Of a DNA stretch of 64,000 bases, positions 33,766-42,162 are shown piece by piece. The notes beneath the pieces are model-generated. The model was not told the DNA's origin. It searched no databases and worked only from the letters and a program-made list of their open reading frames with translations. Position 1 is the first letter of the stretch, and each line of letters begins with the position of its first letter. This DNA is from SIG653 sp964509125 (lineage in GTDB: Bacteria; Bacillota; Clostridia; Oscillospirales; CAG-382), in contig CAZDVZ010000004.1 of assembly GCA_964509125.1 (NCBI GenBank), positions 8,915 to 72,914 of the forward strand. The letters are read 5' to 3'. The translations under genes were made by a program, and so were the position numbers.

Positions 33766-34726
33766 CTTTAACACTTCCTATGAAAATGTTGCGCAAGTTG
33801 AAGCGGAAGCACTAACATTCACTGCTGATAAATCCGCAGAAGGAATGCGCATCGATGTTTTTCTTTCAGATAAAATCGAAAAAACACGTTCCTTTGTACA
33901 AAAACTTGCAGAGGACGGTTTTATTACTGTAAAAGGGGTTCCCCAAAAAAAGAATTATAAATTAACCGGCGGTGACGAAATTTGTGTTTACTTGCCACTT
34001 CCTCAAAAAGCGGAAATACTTCCCGAAGATATTCCCTTGAATATAGTTTATGAAGATGATTGTTTGTTAGTTGTAGATAAGCCCAAAGGAATGGTAGTTC
34101 ATCCTGCACCCGGTAATTCAACCGGAACATTGGTCAACGCTTTGATGCATCACTGCGGTGCATCACTTTCGGGAATAAACGGATTTATTCGACCCGGTAT
34201 AGTTCACAGGATAGACAAAGACACATCCGGACTTTTGATAGTCGCTAAAACCGATGAAGCACATCACTGCTTAGCGGAGCAAATTTCAGTTCACAGTTTT
34301 ACGAGAATGTATGAAGCAATTGTTGTCGGCAATTTTAAAGAAGATTCATTTAAGATTGATAAACCTATTGGCAGACATCCCGTAGATAGAAAAAAAATGG
34401 CGGTAGTTTACGAAAATTCAAGAAACGCTATTACAAATTTGGAAGTAGTAAAAAGATATGGGGAATATACCCATGTAAGACTTTTTCTGGAAACAGGAAG
34501 GACTCATCAAATTAGGGTACATATGGCTTATTTAGGCCACCCTGTTTTAGGCGACACCACGTACGGAACGAAATCCAAACGGTTTCCGCATTTAATAGGG
34601 CAATGTCTGTTTGCAAAGTATATTTCATTCAAGCATCCTATCACCAATGAAACTTTATCTTTTACGGCGGATCTTCCCGATTATTTTGTCAAAATACTTA
34701 ACAACCTTGACAATTCTTACAATTAA
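33740..34726 (+). CDS. rluD: RluD-family 23S rRNA pseudouridine synthase
   Basis: The protein isomerises uridines in 23S rRNA (the RluD sites are 1911, 1915 and 1917 in E. coli). An S4 domain at the N-terminus (MRIDVFLSDKIEKTRSFVQKL) is followed by the PseudoU_synth_2 domain with HRIDKDTSGLLIVAKT (catalytic Asp in RIDKDT), and GRTHQIRVHMAYLGHP. The true start is uncertain: the ATG at 33740 overlaps the lspA tail by 26 bp without a strong ribosome site, while other in-frame starts are further upstream or at 33845. RluD-type proteins generally begin a few residues before the S4 domain. Confidence 0.92.
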   Translation: MKNLTTPNNFNTSYENVAQVEAEALTFTADKSAEGMRIDVFLSDKIEKTRSFVQKLAEDGFITVKGVPQKKNYKLTGGDEICVYLPLPQKAEILPEDIPLNIVYEDDCLLVVDKPKGMVVHPAPGNSTGTLVNALMHHCGASLSGINGFIRPGIVHRIDKDTSGLLIVAKTDEAHHCLAEQISVHSFTRMYEAIVVGNFKEDSFKIDKPIGRHPVDRKKMAVVYENSRNAITNLEVVKRYGEYTHVRLFLETGRTHQIRVHMAYLGHPVLGDTTYGTKSKRFPHLIGQCLFAKYISFKHPITNETLSFTADLPDYFVKILNNLDNSYN

Positions 34727-34759
34727 GCCAATTATGCGGCACGAAAGGACACGCACCAT

Positions 34760-35599
34760 ATGACAAATAAAACCTTATGGGAACTCAAAAAAAATGCATT
34801 AAAAGCAAGATTGCTTACTCTTGAGGGCATTTATAATGCCGAATCAGGACATCCGGGAGGTTCTCTTTCCTCTGTGGAAATTTTAACATATCTTTATTTT
34901 CAAAAATTGAATGTTGATCCCAAAAATCCACAAAAGGAAAATAGAGATAGGTTTGTTCTCTCAAAAGGACACGCCTGCCCCGCCCTATACTCTACTCTCG
35001 CACTTAAAGGTTTTTTTTCTACCGAAGAGCTTAAAGATTTAAGAAAGCTTGGTTCAATGCTCCAAGGTCATCCATGCATGAATAGCATACCCGGCATTGA
35101 TATGTCAACCGGTTCTTTGGGTCAAGGACTTTCAGCCGCTTGTGGGATTGCTTTGCGTGAAAAGCGCGAAAAACTCGGATTTAGAACATATTCTGTCATA
35201 GGCGATGGTGAATCTCAAGAAGGCCAAATTTGGGAAGCGGCAATGTTTGCGTCCCACTACAAACTTTCCAAACTTACTGTTTTTATCGACTCAAATAAAC
35301 TTCAAATTGACGGAGAAGTAAAAAAAGTTATGAATCCCGGCTCATTTGAAGATAAGTTTAAATCTTTCGGATGGCATGTTCAAACAATAAACGGTCACTC
35401 TTTTAAAGAAATTGAAAAAGCTGTGGAAGAATCAGAAAAATCAAAACTTCCTTCTGCGATAATATGCAAGACCGTAAAAGGAAAAGGTGTTTCTTTTATG
35501 GAAAATCAAGCTTCTTGGCACGGCAAAGCACCCAAAAAAGAAGAATATGAAATTGCTGTACAAGAACTAAAAAAAGAACTTGAAAAATTTTCTGATTGA
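34760..35599 (+). CDS. Transketolase, N-terminal (TPP-binding) subunit
   Basis: This is the first half of a two-gene transketolase, 279 residues. It contains SGHPGGSLSSVEIL with the TPP-contact His, LSKGHACPALYS, and the GDGESQEGQIWEAAMFA TPP/Mg motif with a later SNKLQIDG. It moves two-carbon units in the pentose phosphate pathway together with the subunit encoded 21 bp downstream. The split form is common in Clostridia and archaea. Confidence 0.95.
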   Translation: MTNKTLWELKKNALKARLLTLEGIYNAESGHPGGSLSSVEILTYLYFQKLNVDPKNPQKENRDRFVLSKGHACPALYSTLALKGFFSTEELKDLRKLGSMLQGHPCMNSIPGIDMSTGSLGQGLSAACGIALREKREKLGFRTYSVIGDGESQEGQIWEAAMFASHYKLSKLTVFIDSNKLQIDGEVKKVMNPGSFEDKFKSFGWHVQTINGHSFKEIEKAVEESEKSKLPSAIICKTVKGKGVSFMENQASWHGKAPKKEEYEIAVQELKKELEKFSD

Positions 35600-35620
35600 G
35601 GATGAAAGGAAAAATACAAC

Positions 35621-36547
35621 ATGGAAAAAATTGCAACAAGAGTTGCCTATGGTAACGCACTTCGTGATCTTGGGCAAAAATACAATTTTTATGTAATGGA
35701 CGCCGATCTTTCTTCATCCACACAAACTGCCACATTTGCCAAAAGTTTTCCGGACAGATTTATAAACTGTGGAATCGCTGAAGGAAATATGGCTTCGGTT
35801 GCTGCCGGTATTGCATCTACAGGGGTTCCTGTGTTTTTTTCCTCTTTTGCCATGTTTGCCACCGGAAGAGCTTTCGAACAAATTAGAAACTCCGTGGCAT
35901 ATCCAAAACTTAATGTAAAAATTTGCGCTTCTCACGCGGGGCTTTCAGTTGGCGAAGACGGAGCTACTCACCAATGTATAGAAGACATCTCTTTGATGCG
36001 TTCAATTCCCGGAATGACTGTTATTGTTCCCGCAGACGCTACAGAAGCATATGCTGCTGTTGAAGCTATTTTAAATTACGACGGTCCTGTATATCTTCGT
36101 CTCGCAAGACTTGCAACACCTGTATTTTTTGATAAGTCCAATTATAAATTTGAAATGGGCAAAGCCGTTACACTTAGAGAAGGAAAAGATACGACGATTT
36201 TTGCCACAGGAATGATGGTTGCGGAAAGCGTTGCGGCTGCAGAAATATTAAAAGCAAAAGGAATTGATGCATCTGTTATCAATATTCACACCATAAAACC
36301 TATTGACAAAGAAGCTATTGTTAAGTATTCATCCGAAAAGAAACGTATTTTTACTGTTGAAGAACATTCTGTTATAGGCGGGCTTGGAGACGCTGTTTCG
36401 GAAGTTATCACATCTGAATGTCCTTGCTTCTTAACCAAAATAGGAATTAACGATGTGTTTGGAGAGAGCGGAAAAGCAAGTGCGGTTTTAGAAAAACACG
36501 GTCTTACTGCAAATGCAATAGCAGATAAAATTATTGCTTCGTTATAA
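35621..36547 (+). CDS. Transketolase, C-terminal subunit
   Basis: The 308-residue partner carries the pyrimidine-binding and C-terminal domains. The visible features are FINCGIAEGNMASVAAGIASTG with the activating Glu, SFAMFATGRAFEQIRNSV, HAGLSVGEDGATHQCIEDISLMR and VEEHSVIGGLGDAV. It follows the N-terminal half with its own ribosome site and must assemble with it. Confidence 0.95.
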   Translation: MEKIATRVAYGNALRDLGQKYNFYVMDADLSSSTQTATFAKSFPDRFINCGIAEGNMASVAAGIASTGVPVFFSSFAMFATGRAFEQIRNSVAYPKLNVKICASHAGLSVGEDGATHQCIEDISLMRSIPGMTVIVPADATEAYAAVEAILNYDGPVYLRLARLATPVFFDKSNYKFEMGKAVTLREGKDTTIFATGMMVAESVAAAEILKAKGIDASVINIHTIKPIDKEAIVKYSSEKKRIFTVEEHSVIGGLGDAVSEVITSECPCFLTKIGINDVFGESGKASAVLEKHGLTANAIADKIIASL

Positions 36548-36565
36548 AATCCAAAGAGGAAATTT

Positions 36566-37318
36566 ATGGCTACCTTTAAAGAAATTTTCGATTATTTAAA
36601 CACAGTCTTTCCTAAATCGGATTCGGAACCGTGGGACACGGATGGAATTGATATTTGTCTTGATCCGTCTGTAGAAATAAATAAAATTGTTTTGGCATTG
36701 GATGTTACATCAAAAATTGCAGACGAAGCAGAAAAAGAAGGTGCAAATTTAATTATCACTCACCACCCTCTTATATTCAACAAAATTAATGAAATTGATG
36801 TTTCAAATTCCACATCCAAAAGAATTATTTCTCTTATATCGAAAGGTATTTCTTCAATTTCACTTCACACAAGGCTTGATAAACATCAAGGAGGAGTTAC
36901 AGATTCTCTATGCAAGAAACTTGGGCTGTTCGTTGATGACAAAATTTGCAACGGTCTTGTAAATATTTGCCACGTGGAAGAAACGAGCTTTGAGAGTTTT
37001 ACCCAAAAAACGGAAAAATCTTTTGGTATACCCATTCGCACATTTAAAAACAATGAGAAAGTAAAAACCATTGCGGTTTGCGGTGGTGGTGGAAAGTCTT
37101 TTGTTGACGATGTTGTTTTATATGGTGCAGATACATACATCACAGGTGAAGTAAGCCATCCCCAACTAATTGATGCCGAAGAATATGGACTAAATATTGT
37201 TCTGGGTAGTCATTATGCAACTGAAATAATGGTTTTACCTTTTTTGAAAAATGTGATTGAGGAAAAATTCACTAATATACCTGTAGTAATAAAATATACA
37301 AATGGTATCTCAAAATAA
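36566..37318 (+). CDS. Nif3-like dinuclear metal center protein
   Basis: This 250-residue protein is a single-domain Nif3/YqfO member without the CutA-like insert. Its metal-binding elements include ITHHPLIF near residues 66-73, SLHTRLDKHQGGVTDSL and a late GSHYATE. Nif3 proteins are widely conserved; GTP-cyclohydrolase-like and other hydrolase activities have been suggested, but no clear role exists. In Firmicutes it usually follows trmK; here trmK is 26 kb away. It ends 33 bp before a strong terminator. Confidence 0.93.
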   Translation: MATFKEIFDYLNTVFPKSDSEPWDTDGIDICLDPSVEINKIVLALDVTSKIADEAEKEGANLIITHHPLIFNKINEIDVSNSTSKRIISLISKGISSISLHTRLDKHQGGVTDSLCKKLGLFVDDKICNGLVNICHVEETSFESFTQKTEKSFGIPIRTFKNNEKVKTIAVCGGGGKSFVDDVVLYGADTYITGEVSHPQLIDAEEYGLNIVLGSHYATEIMVLPFLKNVIEEKFTNIPVVIKYTNGISK

Positions 37319-37351
37319 AATAAATTTTTTAATCGATGTTTTACATAAATG

Positions 37352-37377
37352 AAAGGGCGAATTTCGTCCTTTTTTTT
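37352..37377 (+). terminator. Terminator after the nif3-like gene
   Basis: An 8-bp stem with one G-U pair (37352-37359 with 37365-37372), 5-nt loop, then five further T residues. It closes the run that starts at the acpP promoter. Confidence 0.85.
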
Positions 37378-37427
37378 ATTTTGATAACGAAAAAAGGAAA
37401 TGAGAAAATTAAATTTTAAAAAAACTA

Positions 37428-37456
37428 TTGAAATTCAGGGCATTTTGGTGTATAAT
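37428..37456 (+). promoter_or_regulatory. Promoter for gpmI
   Basis: TTGAAA (37428-37433) and TATAAT (37451-37456) with a 17-bp spacer, 40 bp before the gpmI ATG. GGGGGAT precedes the start codon. Confidence 0.85.
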
Positions 37457-37496
37457 GCAATATAGATAAAATTGTGATAATGGGGGATAATTGACA

Positions 37497-39131
37497 ATGA
37501 AAAAAGGTATTTTTAATGGCGAATCAAGGCCTGTTGTAGCCATTGTTATGGACGGCATTGGGTACACCGAAAGAACAGAAGGAAATGCAATCGCTGCAGC
37601 ATACACACCTACCCTTGATATGCTTTGGGAAAAATATCCTAAATTCTTACTTAAAGCGCACGGAACGGCTGTTGGTCTTCCTTCTGATGACGATATGGGA
37701 AATTCAGAAGTTGGTCATAATGCTCTTGGGTCCGGACAAGTTTTTGCACAAGGCTCCAAACTTGTTTCCAACGCAATTGAAAGTGAAAAAATATTTGAAT
37801 CCGAAACTTGGAAAAAAATTGTTGAAAAAGGCTTAAACGGCGGTACAATCCACTTTATGGGACTTTTTTCTGACGGAAATGTTCATTCGCACATCGACCA
37901 TCTCAAAGCACTTATCATAAAAGCAAAAGCAGAAGGAGTTTCTAAGGTAAGAATACACATTCTTCTTGACGGCAGAGATGTTGGAGAAACGAGCGCTCTT
38001 GAATATGTATCGCCTTTTGAAGATTTTATATCTTCTCTTCGCAGCGATTCTTTTGATATCAAAATTGCATCCGGCGGTGGAAGAATGGTAATAACCATGG
38101 ACAGATACGACGCCAACTGGGCAATGGTTGAAGCAGGATGGAAAACCCATGTATTGGGCGAAGGAAGACAATTCGCATCTGCAAAAGAAGCGATTGAAAC
38201 ATACAGAGCTGAAACCGGAAAAATCGATCAAGACCTACCCGCCTTTGTTATTGCTGAAAACGGAGCTCCCGTTGGAACAATAAATGACGGCGACGCAGTT
38301 GTATTTTATAACTTCAGAGGAGATAGAGCTATTGAAATTTCAAGGGCTTTTGAAGAAGCAGATCTCCCCTATTTTGATAGAATCAGAAAGCCGGACGTAT
38401 TCTTTGCGGGAATGCTTGAATATGACGGTGACAAACATATTCCTTCGCACTATCTTGTTTCTCCCCCGGAAATAAGTAACACAATGGGAGAATTTTTGGC
38501 AAAGAATAAGGTTTCGCAATTTGCCGCATCTGAAACTCAAAAGTTTGGACACGTAACGTATTTTTGGAACGGAAACAGAAGTGGTTACTTTGATGAAAAT
38601 TACGAAGAATATGCCGAAATTCCTTCTGACATAGTTCCATTTGAACAACGTCCTTGGATGCAATGTGCCCTCATTACAGATCTTCTTATTGAAAAAATCA
38701 AATCCGGAAAATTTTCATTCCTCCGTGTCAACTTTCCAAACGGAGACATGGTAGGACACACAGGCGATTTTAATGCAGCAAGAATTTCCGTTGAAGCACT
38801 CGACATTTGTCTTTCAAGAATTCTAAAAGCGGTAGACGAGGCTAAAGGCGTTGCTATCATAACCGCCGACCACGGAAATGCCGATGAAATGTATGAGATA
38901 AACAAAAAGACAGGAAAACCATCTGTTGACGGCAACGGTAAAATTAAATCTAAAACAAGTCACACATTAAATCCTGTTCCTCTTTACATTTATGATAACT
39001 TCTATACGGCTAATTATACTCCTGCCGATATTGAAAATCCCGGATTGGCAAATGTTGCCGCAACCGTTGTAAATATGTTGGGTTTTGATGCCCCGGAAAT
39101 GTGGGAAAAATCCCTTATAAGCTTAAAGTAA
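37497..39131 (+). CDS. gpmI: 2,3-bisphosphoglycerate-independent phosphoglycerate mutase
   Basis: GpmI interconverts 3- and 2-phosphoglycerate in glycolysis using two Mn ions. The ATG at 37497 (two codons after an in-frame TTG) is preferred because GGGGGAT lies 9 nt upstream. From it the phosphorylated serine is S70 in DMGNSEVGH, and the metal-binding MDGIG, HIDH, ADHGNADEM and KTSHTLNPVP segments are all present. At 544 residues it is slightly longer than the common 510. Confidence 0.97.
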   Translation: MKKGIFNGESRPVVAIVMDGIGYTERTEGNAIAAAYTPTLDMLWEKYPKFLLKAHGTAVGLPSDDDMGNSEVGHNALGSGQVFAQGSKLVSNAIESEKIFESETWKKIVEKGLNGGTIHFMGLFSDGNVHSHIDHLKALIIKAKAEGVSKVRIHILLDGRDVGETSALEYVSPFEDFISSLRSDSFDIKIASGGGRMVITMDRYDANWAMVEAGWKTHVLGEGRQFASAKEAIETYRAETGKIDQDLPAFVIAENGAPVGTINDGDAVVFYNFRGDRAIEISRAFEEADLPYFDRIRKPDVFFAGMLEYDGDKHIPSHYLVSPPEISNTMGEFLAKNKVSQFAASETQKFGHVTYFWNGNRSGYFDENYEEYAEIPSDIVPFEQRPWMQCALITDLLIEKIKSGKFSFLRVNFPNGDMVGHTGDFNAARISVEALDICLSRILKAVDEAKGVAIITADHGNADEMYEINKKTGKPSVDGNGKIKSKTSHTLNPVPLYIYDNFYTANYTPADIENPGLANVAATVVNMLGFDAPEMWEKSLISLK

Positions 39132-39139
39132 TTTATTTA

Positions 39140-39167
39140 TCGAAGAGGTGTTAAAGCACCTCTTCGA
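39140..39167 (+). terminator. Strong hairpin between gpmI and the M50 gene
   Basis: An 11-bp perfect stem (39140-39150 with 39157-39167, 6-nt loop) directly follows the gpmI stop. It lacks a T-run on either side, so it may stabilise the gpmI 3' end or act as a partial terminator rather than a full one. Confidence 0.55.
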
Positions 39168-39190
39168 CTCAAACCAATGGAGATCTCAAT

Positions 39191-39949
39191 ATGTTATTTC
39201 AACTTTTAGGCGGTGCTTTAGACCAAGATTCTATCATCATATTATTGATGTCGATTCCAATAATTTTAATAAGTCTTTCCTTGCATGAATTAAGCCATGG
39301 ATATGTCGCTTTATTATGTGGAGATCCAACGGCAAGAAACTTTGGAAGGCTTACCATGAATCCTACAAAACATCTTGATCCCATCGGGGCTTTGATGATG
39401 TTTCTTGTTGGTTTTGGATGGGCAAAACCTGTTCCTGTGAATCCAAGGAATTTCAAAAATTCCAAAAGAGATACGGCTCTCGTTGGTCTTGCCGGTCCGG
39501 TTTCTAATATTTTGTTAGCATTTGTTTGTACTTTTCTTTTATTTTTAGTATGCCGAATGAATGGTCTTAAAATAATAGAAGAAGCAATATATTACACAAG
39601 CATTTCCGCAAAGAATGAGACGAGCAAGATAACATTGGTTTTAATACAATTTTTATCAATGGCAATAACACTAAATTTGGGTCTCGCTGTTTTTAATCTT
39701 ATCCCCATCCCACCTCTTGACGGATCAAGGATAGTTTCGGCGGTTATCCCCAATAAGTATTACCACTCTTATACTAATATCGAACAACATTCAAGAATAA
39801 TTTTTTTGGTATTGATCTTTTCATCCTACATTCCTTTTCCCTTTGGGAGCTTTAATTACCTTTCCGACCTTCTTTTCTTCCCCGTGGATTGGCTTAGAGA
39901 TGCTTTGTATACCGTCTTCTTCTCATTGTTCGAATTTATATTTTTTTAA
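39191..39949 (+). CDS. M50-family site-2-type membrane metalloprotease
   Basis: The 252-residue protein is a short M50B rhomboid-like/site-2 protease without a PDZ domain. Zinc motif HELSH is at residues 32-36, and FNLIPIPPLDGSRI provides the third ligand Asp in a later TM. Several hydrophobic segments span the protein. Substrates are unknown. It is followed after 20 bp by scpA, an arrangement common in Clostridia. Confidence 0.93.
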   Translation: MLFQLLGGALDQDSIIILLMSIPIILISLSLHELSHGYVALLCGDPTARNFGRLTMNPTKHLDPIGALMMFLVGFGWAKPVPVNPRNFKNSKRDTALVGLAGPVSNILLAFVCTFLLFLVCRMNGLKIIEEAIYYTSISAKNETSKITLVLIQFLSMAITLNLGLAVFNLIPIPPLDGSRIVSAVIPNKYYHSYTNIEQHSRIIFLVLIFSSYIPFPFGSFNYLSDLLFFPVDWLRDALYTVFFSLFEFIFF

Positions 39950-39969
39950 CTTTAGGATAGGATAAAAAA

Positions 39970-40686
39970 ATGGAAGATTTTAGCGTAGTTTTAGATATGT
40001 ACAACGGCCCGATCGAACTTCTGCTTTCTCTTATAAGTAAGCACGAAATTGACATTTTTGATATTCCGATTGCTACGTTGGCAGATCAGTATATGGCGGA
40101 GATCAATAAATTTCAAGAACTTAATTTAGATATTACAGCGGAATTTATTGAAATGGGATCTTATTTAATGCTCATAAAATCTAAAATGCTGCTTCCACGA
40201 ACAGAAAAAGAACCTGATCCTCGCGCTGAACTTGTTGATAACCTTCTTGCTTATAGAAATGCTAAATTTGCAAGCGAAATCCTCTCCAAACGCCTTGAAC
40301 AATTTTTCAACAGATATCCAAAGGAACCATCGCCCACTGACGGAAAATACACCGGAAAAGTTGCTATTTCTCTTTTGAGAGACGCTTTCGAACGTATGTC
40401 TTTGCGCCGTGCGGTGGAAACATTTAAAGACGAAAAAGAGGGTTTTTTTGAAAAAATCGAAAAAGAACGATATCACACCGTAGAATCAAAAACACTTATT
40501 TTGTGCAAAAGATTAGAGGTACAAAAATCAGTTCATTTTTATGATTTTTTTGAAAACAGCGAATCTAACAACGAGATCATCGCAATATTCTTAGCATTAC
40601 TCGATATTATAAGATTGGGAATGGCGTATATTATCAAAAAAGATGATGATGTAATAATTCACTTATCAGAAGTGGAAGACGAATAA
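39970..40686 (+). CDS. scpA: Segregation and condensation protein A
   Basis: ScpA is the kleisin subunit of the SMC condensin. The 238 residues begin with the conserved YNGPIELLLSLISKHEIDIFDIPIATLADQY, and the C-terminus (IIAIFLALLDIIRLG) has the winged-helix that contacts the SMC head. scpB follows 29 bp later. Confidence 0.96.
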   Translation: MEDFSVVLDMYNGPIELLLSLISKHEIDIFDIPIATLADQYMAEINKFQELNLDITAEFIEMGSYLMLIKSKMLLPRTEKEPDPRAELVDNLLAYRNAKFASEILSKRLEQFFNRYPKEPSPTDGKYTGKVAISLLRDAFERMSLRRAVETFKDEKEGFFEKIEKERYHTVESKTLILCKRLEVQKSVHFYDFFENSESNNEIIAIFLALLDIIRLGMAYIIKKDDDVIIHLSEVEDE

Positions 40687-40715
40687 CTATAATTCTTTAT
40701 CGAAAGGAAGCATTT

Positions 40716-41384
40716 ATGGCGTATGAAGGAAAAATAGAAGCTGTACTTTTTGTTAGTGGAAACCCTGTTCACTTTGACAAGCTTTGCGAGATTTTTTCAT
40801 TGCAACCTGAGGAAATGCTTTCTGAGCTTGAATCTCTCGAAAAAATGAAATCATGTGATGACAGCGGATTATCTTTGATAAAGTTGGATGGTTCATATCA
40901 ACTTTGCACAAAACAAAACACTTCTGAATATGTAAAAAGATTTTTAGAAATGAAGAAGGCACCTCCTCTTTCTAAAGCGGCTTTAGAAGTTCTTGCCATA
41001 ACGGCGTATCATCAACCGGTAACAAGATCGTTTATAGAGCAAGTCAGAGGAATAGAGTCTTCGTCCATAGTAGCCGGACTGGAGGAAAAGGGACTGCTTG
41101 CAGAATGTGGTCATCTTGATGCGCCCGGCAGACCCGTATTATTTACCACCACAGAAACATTTTTGCGTTCATTCGGTCTTGAATCTCTCGACGATCTTCC
41201 CCAATTGCCTGAGGAGTATTCTTTGGACAACGGACAAATGTCCTTGGATATGGAATTTTCATCAGCGGGTTCGGATGTCAAAGACGACCAATCTACAGCA
41301 TTAACTACAGCTCAAAATGAGTGCGAAGAAAACGATTTGAATAATGCATCAGAAAACGCTGATGCTAACATTGACTTATCATGA
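40716..41384 (+). CDS. scpB: Segregation and condensation protein B
   Basis: ScpB dimerises and binds the ScpA kleisin. It has two winged-helix domains; LSKAALEVLAITAYHQPVTRSFIEQVRGIES and the GRPVLFTTTETFLRSFGLESL stretch are diagnostic. The C-terminal ~40 residues are an acidic, Gln/Asn/Ser-rich tail of low complexity. The stop overlaps the DUF2953 gene start by 4 bp. Confidence 0.96.
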   Translation: MAYEGKIEAVLFVSGNPVHFDKLCEIFSLQPEEMLSELESLEKMKSCDDSGLSLIKLDGSYQLCTKQNTSEYVKRFLEMKKAPPLSKAALEVLAITAYHQPVTRSFIEQVRGIESSSIVAGLEEKGLLAECGHLDAPGRPVLFTTTETFLRSFGLESLDDLPQLPEEYSLDNGQMSLDMEFSSAGSDVKDDQSTALTTAQNECEENDLNNASENADANIDLS

Positions 41385-42049
41385 CAGCATTATATATTTT
41401 ATTATTTTTGCTATTTTTTATTGTTCTTTTACTTTGCACGAAAATTGTTTTTTCGTTTAAATTTGACGGAAATATAAGATTCAGTATTCGATTCCTTTTT
41501 ATAAAATTTGGCTTCAACATTCCTGTACTTTATAAGTCCAAAGAAACCGAAGCAGAAGAAAAGGAAGAAGAAGAATATGTATACGTTAAAAAGAAAACAT
41601 CGAAAAAGAAGAAGAAAAGCAAAAAAGAGGATAAGCTCCCCTTTCCCGGCTTAAAAAATGCGATTGTTTTTTTCAAAGATGCTGTTATAGATGTTTTTGG
41701 AAAAGTCATTCACTCATTCAGACTGGAAAAAATGCATTTCAGAGGAATCGCAGCTTCAAAAGACGCTGCTAAAACCGCTGAACTTTACGGTGCGATGTGT
41801 ACTGCAGCATCCGCACTCCATCAATTTGCCACAAACGCAAAAGGCATAAAAAAGAATGCTGTTTACATTGAGGTACTCCCCGATTTTTTGGCGGAAACAC
41901 CTGATTTTTATGCAGATTTAAAGTTTTCAATAAGATTATTTAGAATTTTACTTATACTCAAAAAAGTGCTTTCTGTTTGGTTCGATTATAAAAAACTTTG
42001 TTATAAAGTTTTGGAAGAAAAAAAGAATGATGAAACGAATCAAAATTAA
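41381..42049 (+). CDS. DUF2953 domain-containing membrane protein
   Basis: A 222-residue protein with one N-terminal TM (about 2-22), a central highly basic stretch of Lys (about 68-84), and a helical C-terminal half. This is the layout of the DUF2953 proteins encoded downstream of scpB in many spore formers, where a ytfJ/gerW gene usually follows; here it is replaced by pcrA. Its function is unknown, possibly sporulation related. Confidence 0.75.
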   Translation: MTALYILLFLLFFIVLLLCTKIVFSFKFDGNIRFSIRFLFIKFGFNIPVLYKSKETEAEEKEEEEYVYVKKKTSKKKKKSKKEDKLPFPGLKNAIVFFKDAVIDVFGKVIHSFRLEKMHFRGIAASKDAAKTAELYGAMCTAASALHQFATNAKGIKKNAVYIEVLPDFLAETPDFYADLKFSIRLFRILLILKKVLSVWFDYKKLCYKVLEEKKNDETNQN

Positions 42050-42075
42050 AAAGCAGACAGAAACAAATAACAATC

Positions 42076-42094
42076 GCAAATTCCACGAATTTGC
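42076..42094 (+). terminator. Short hairpin before pcrA
   Basis: Arms 42076-42083 and 42087-42094 are perfect 8-bp complements around a 3-nt loop, followed by an A/T-rich tail. It may end the scpAB-DUF2953 transcript. The T-run is poor, so the call is tentative. Confidence 0.4.
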
Positions 42095-42162
42095 CAAAAT
42101 TATTTTAAAATAAAGTATTTTATCATGTTTGTATTAAGTTTTAAGAAAGGAAAGTCGACACG

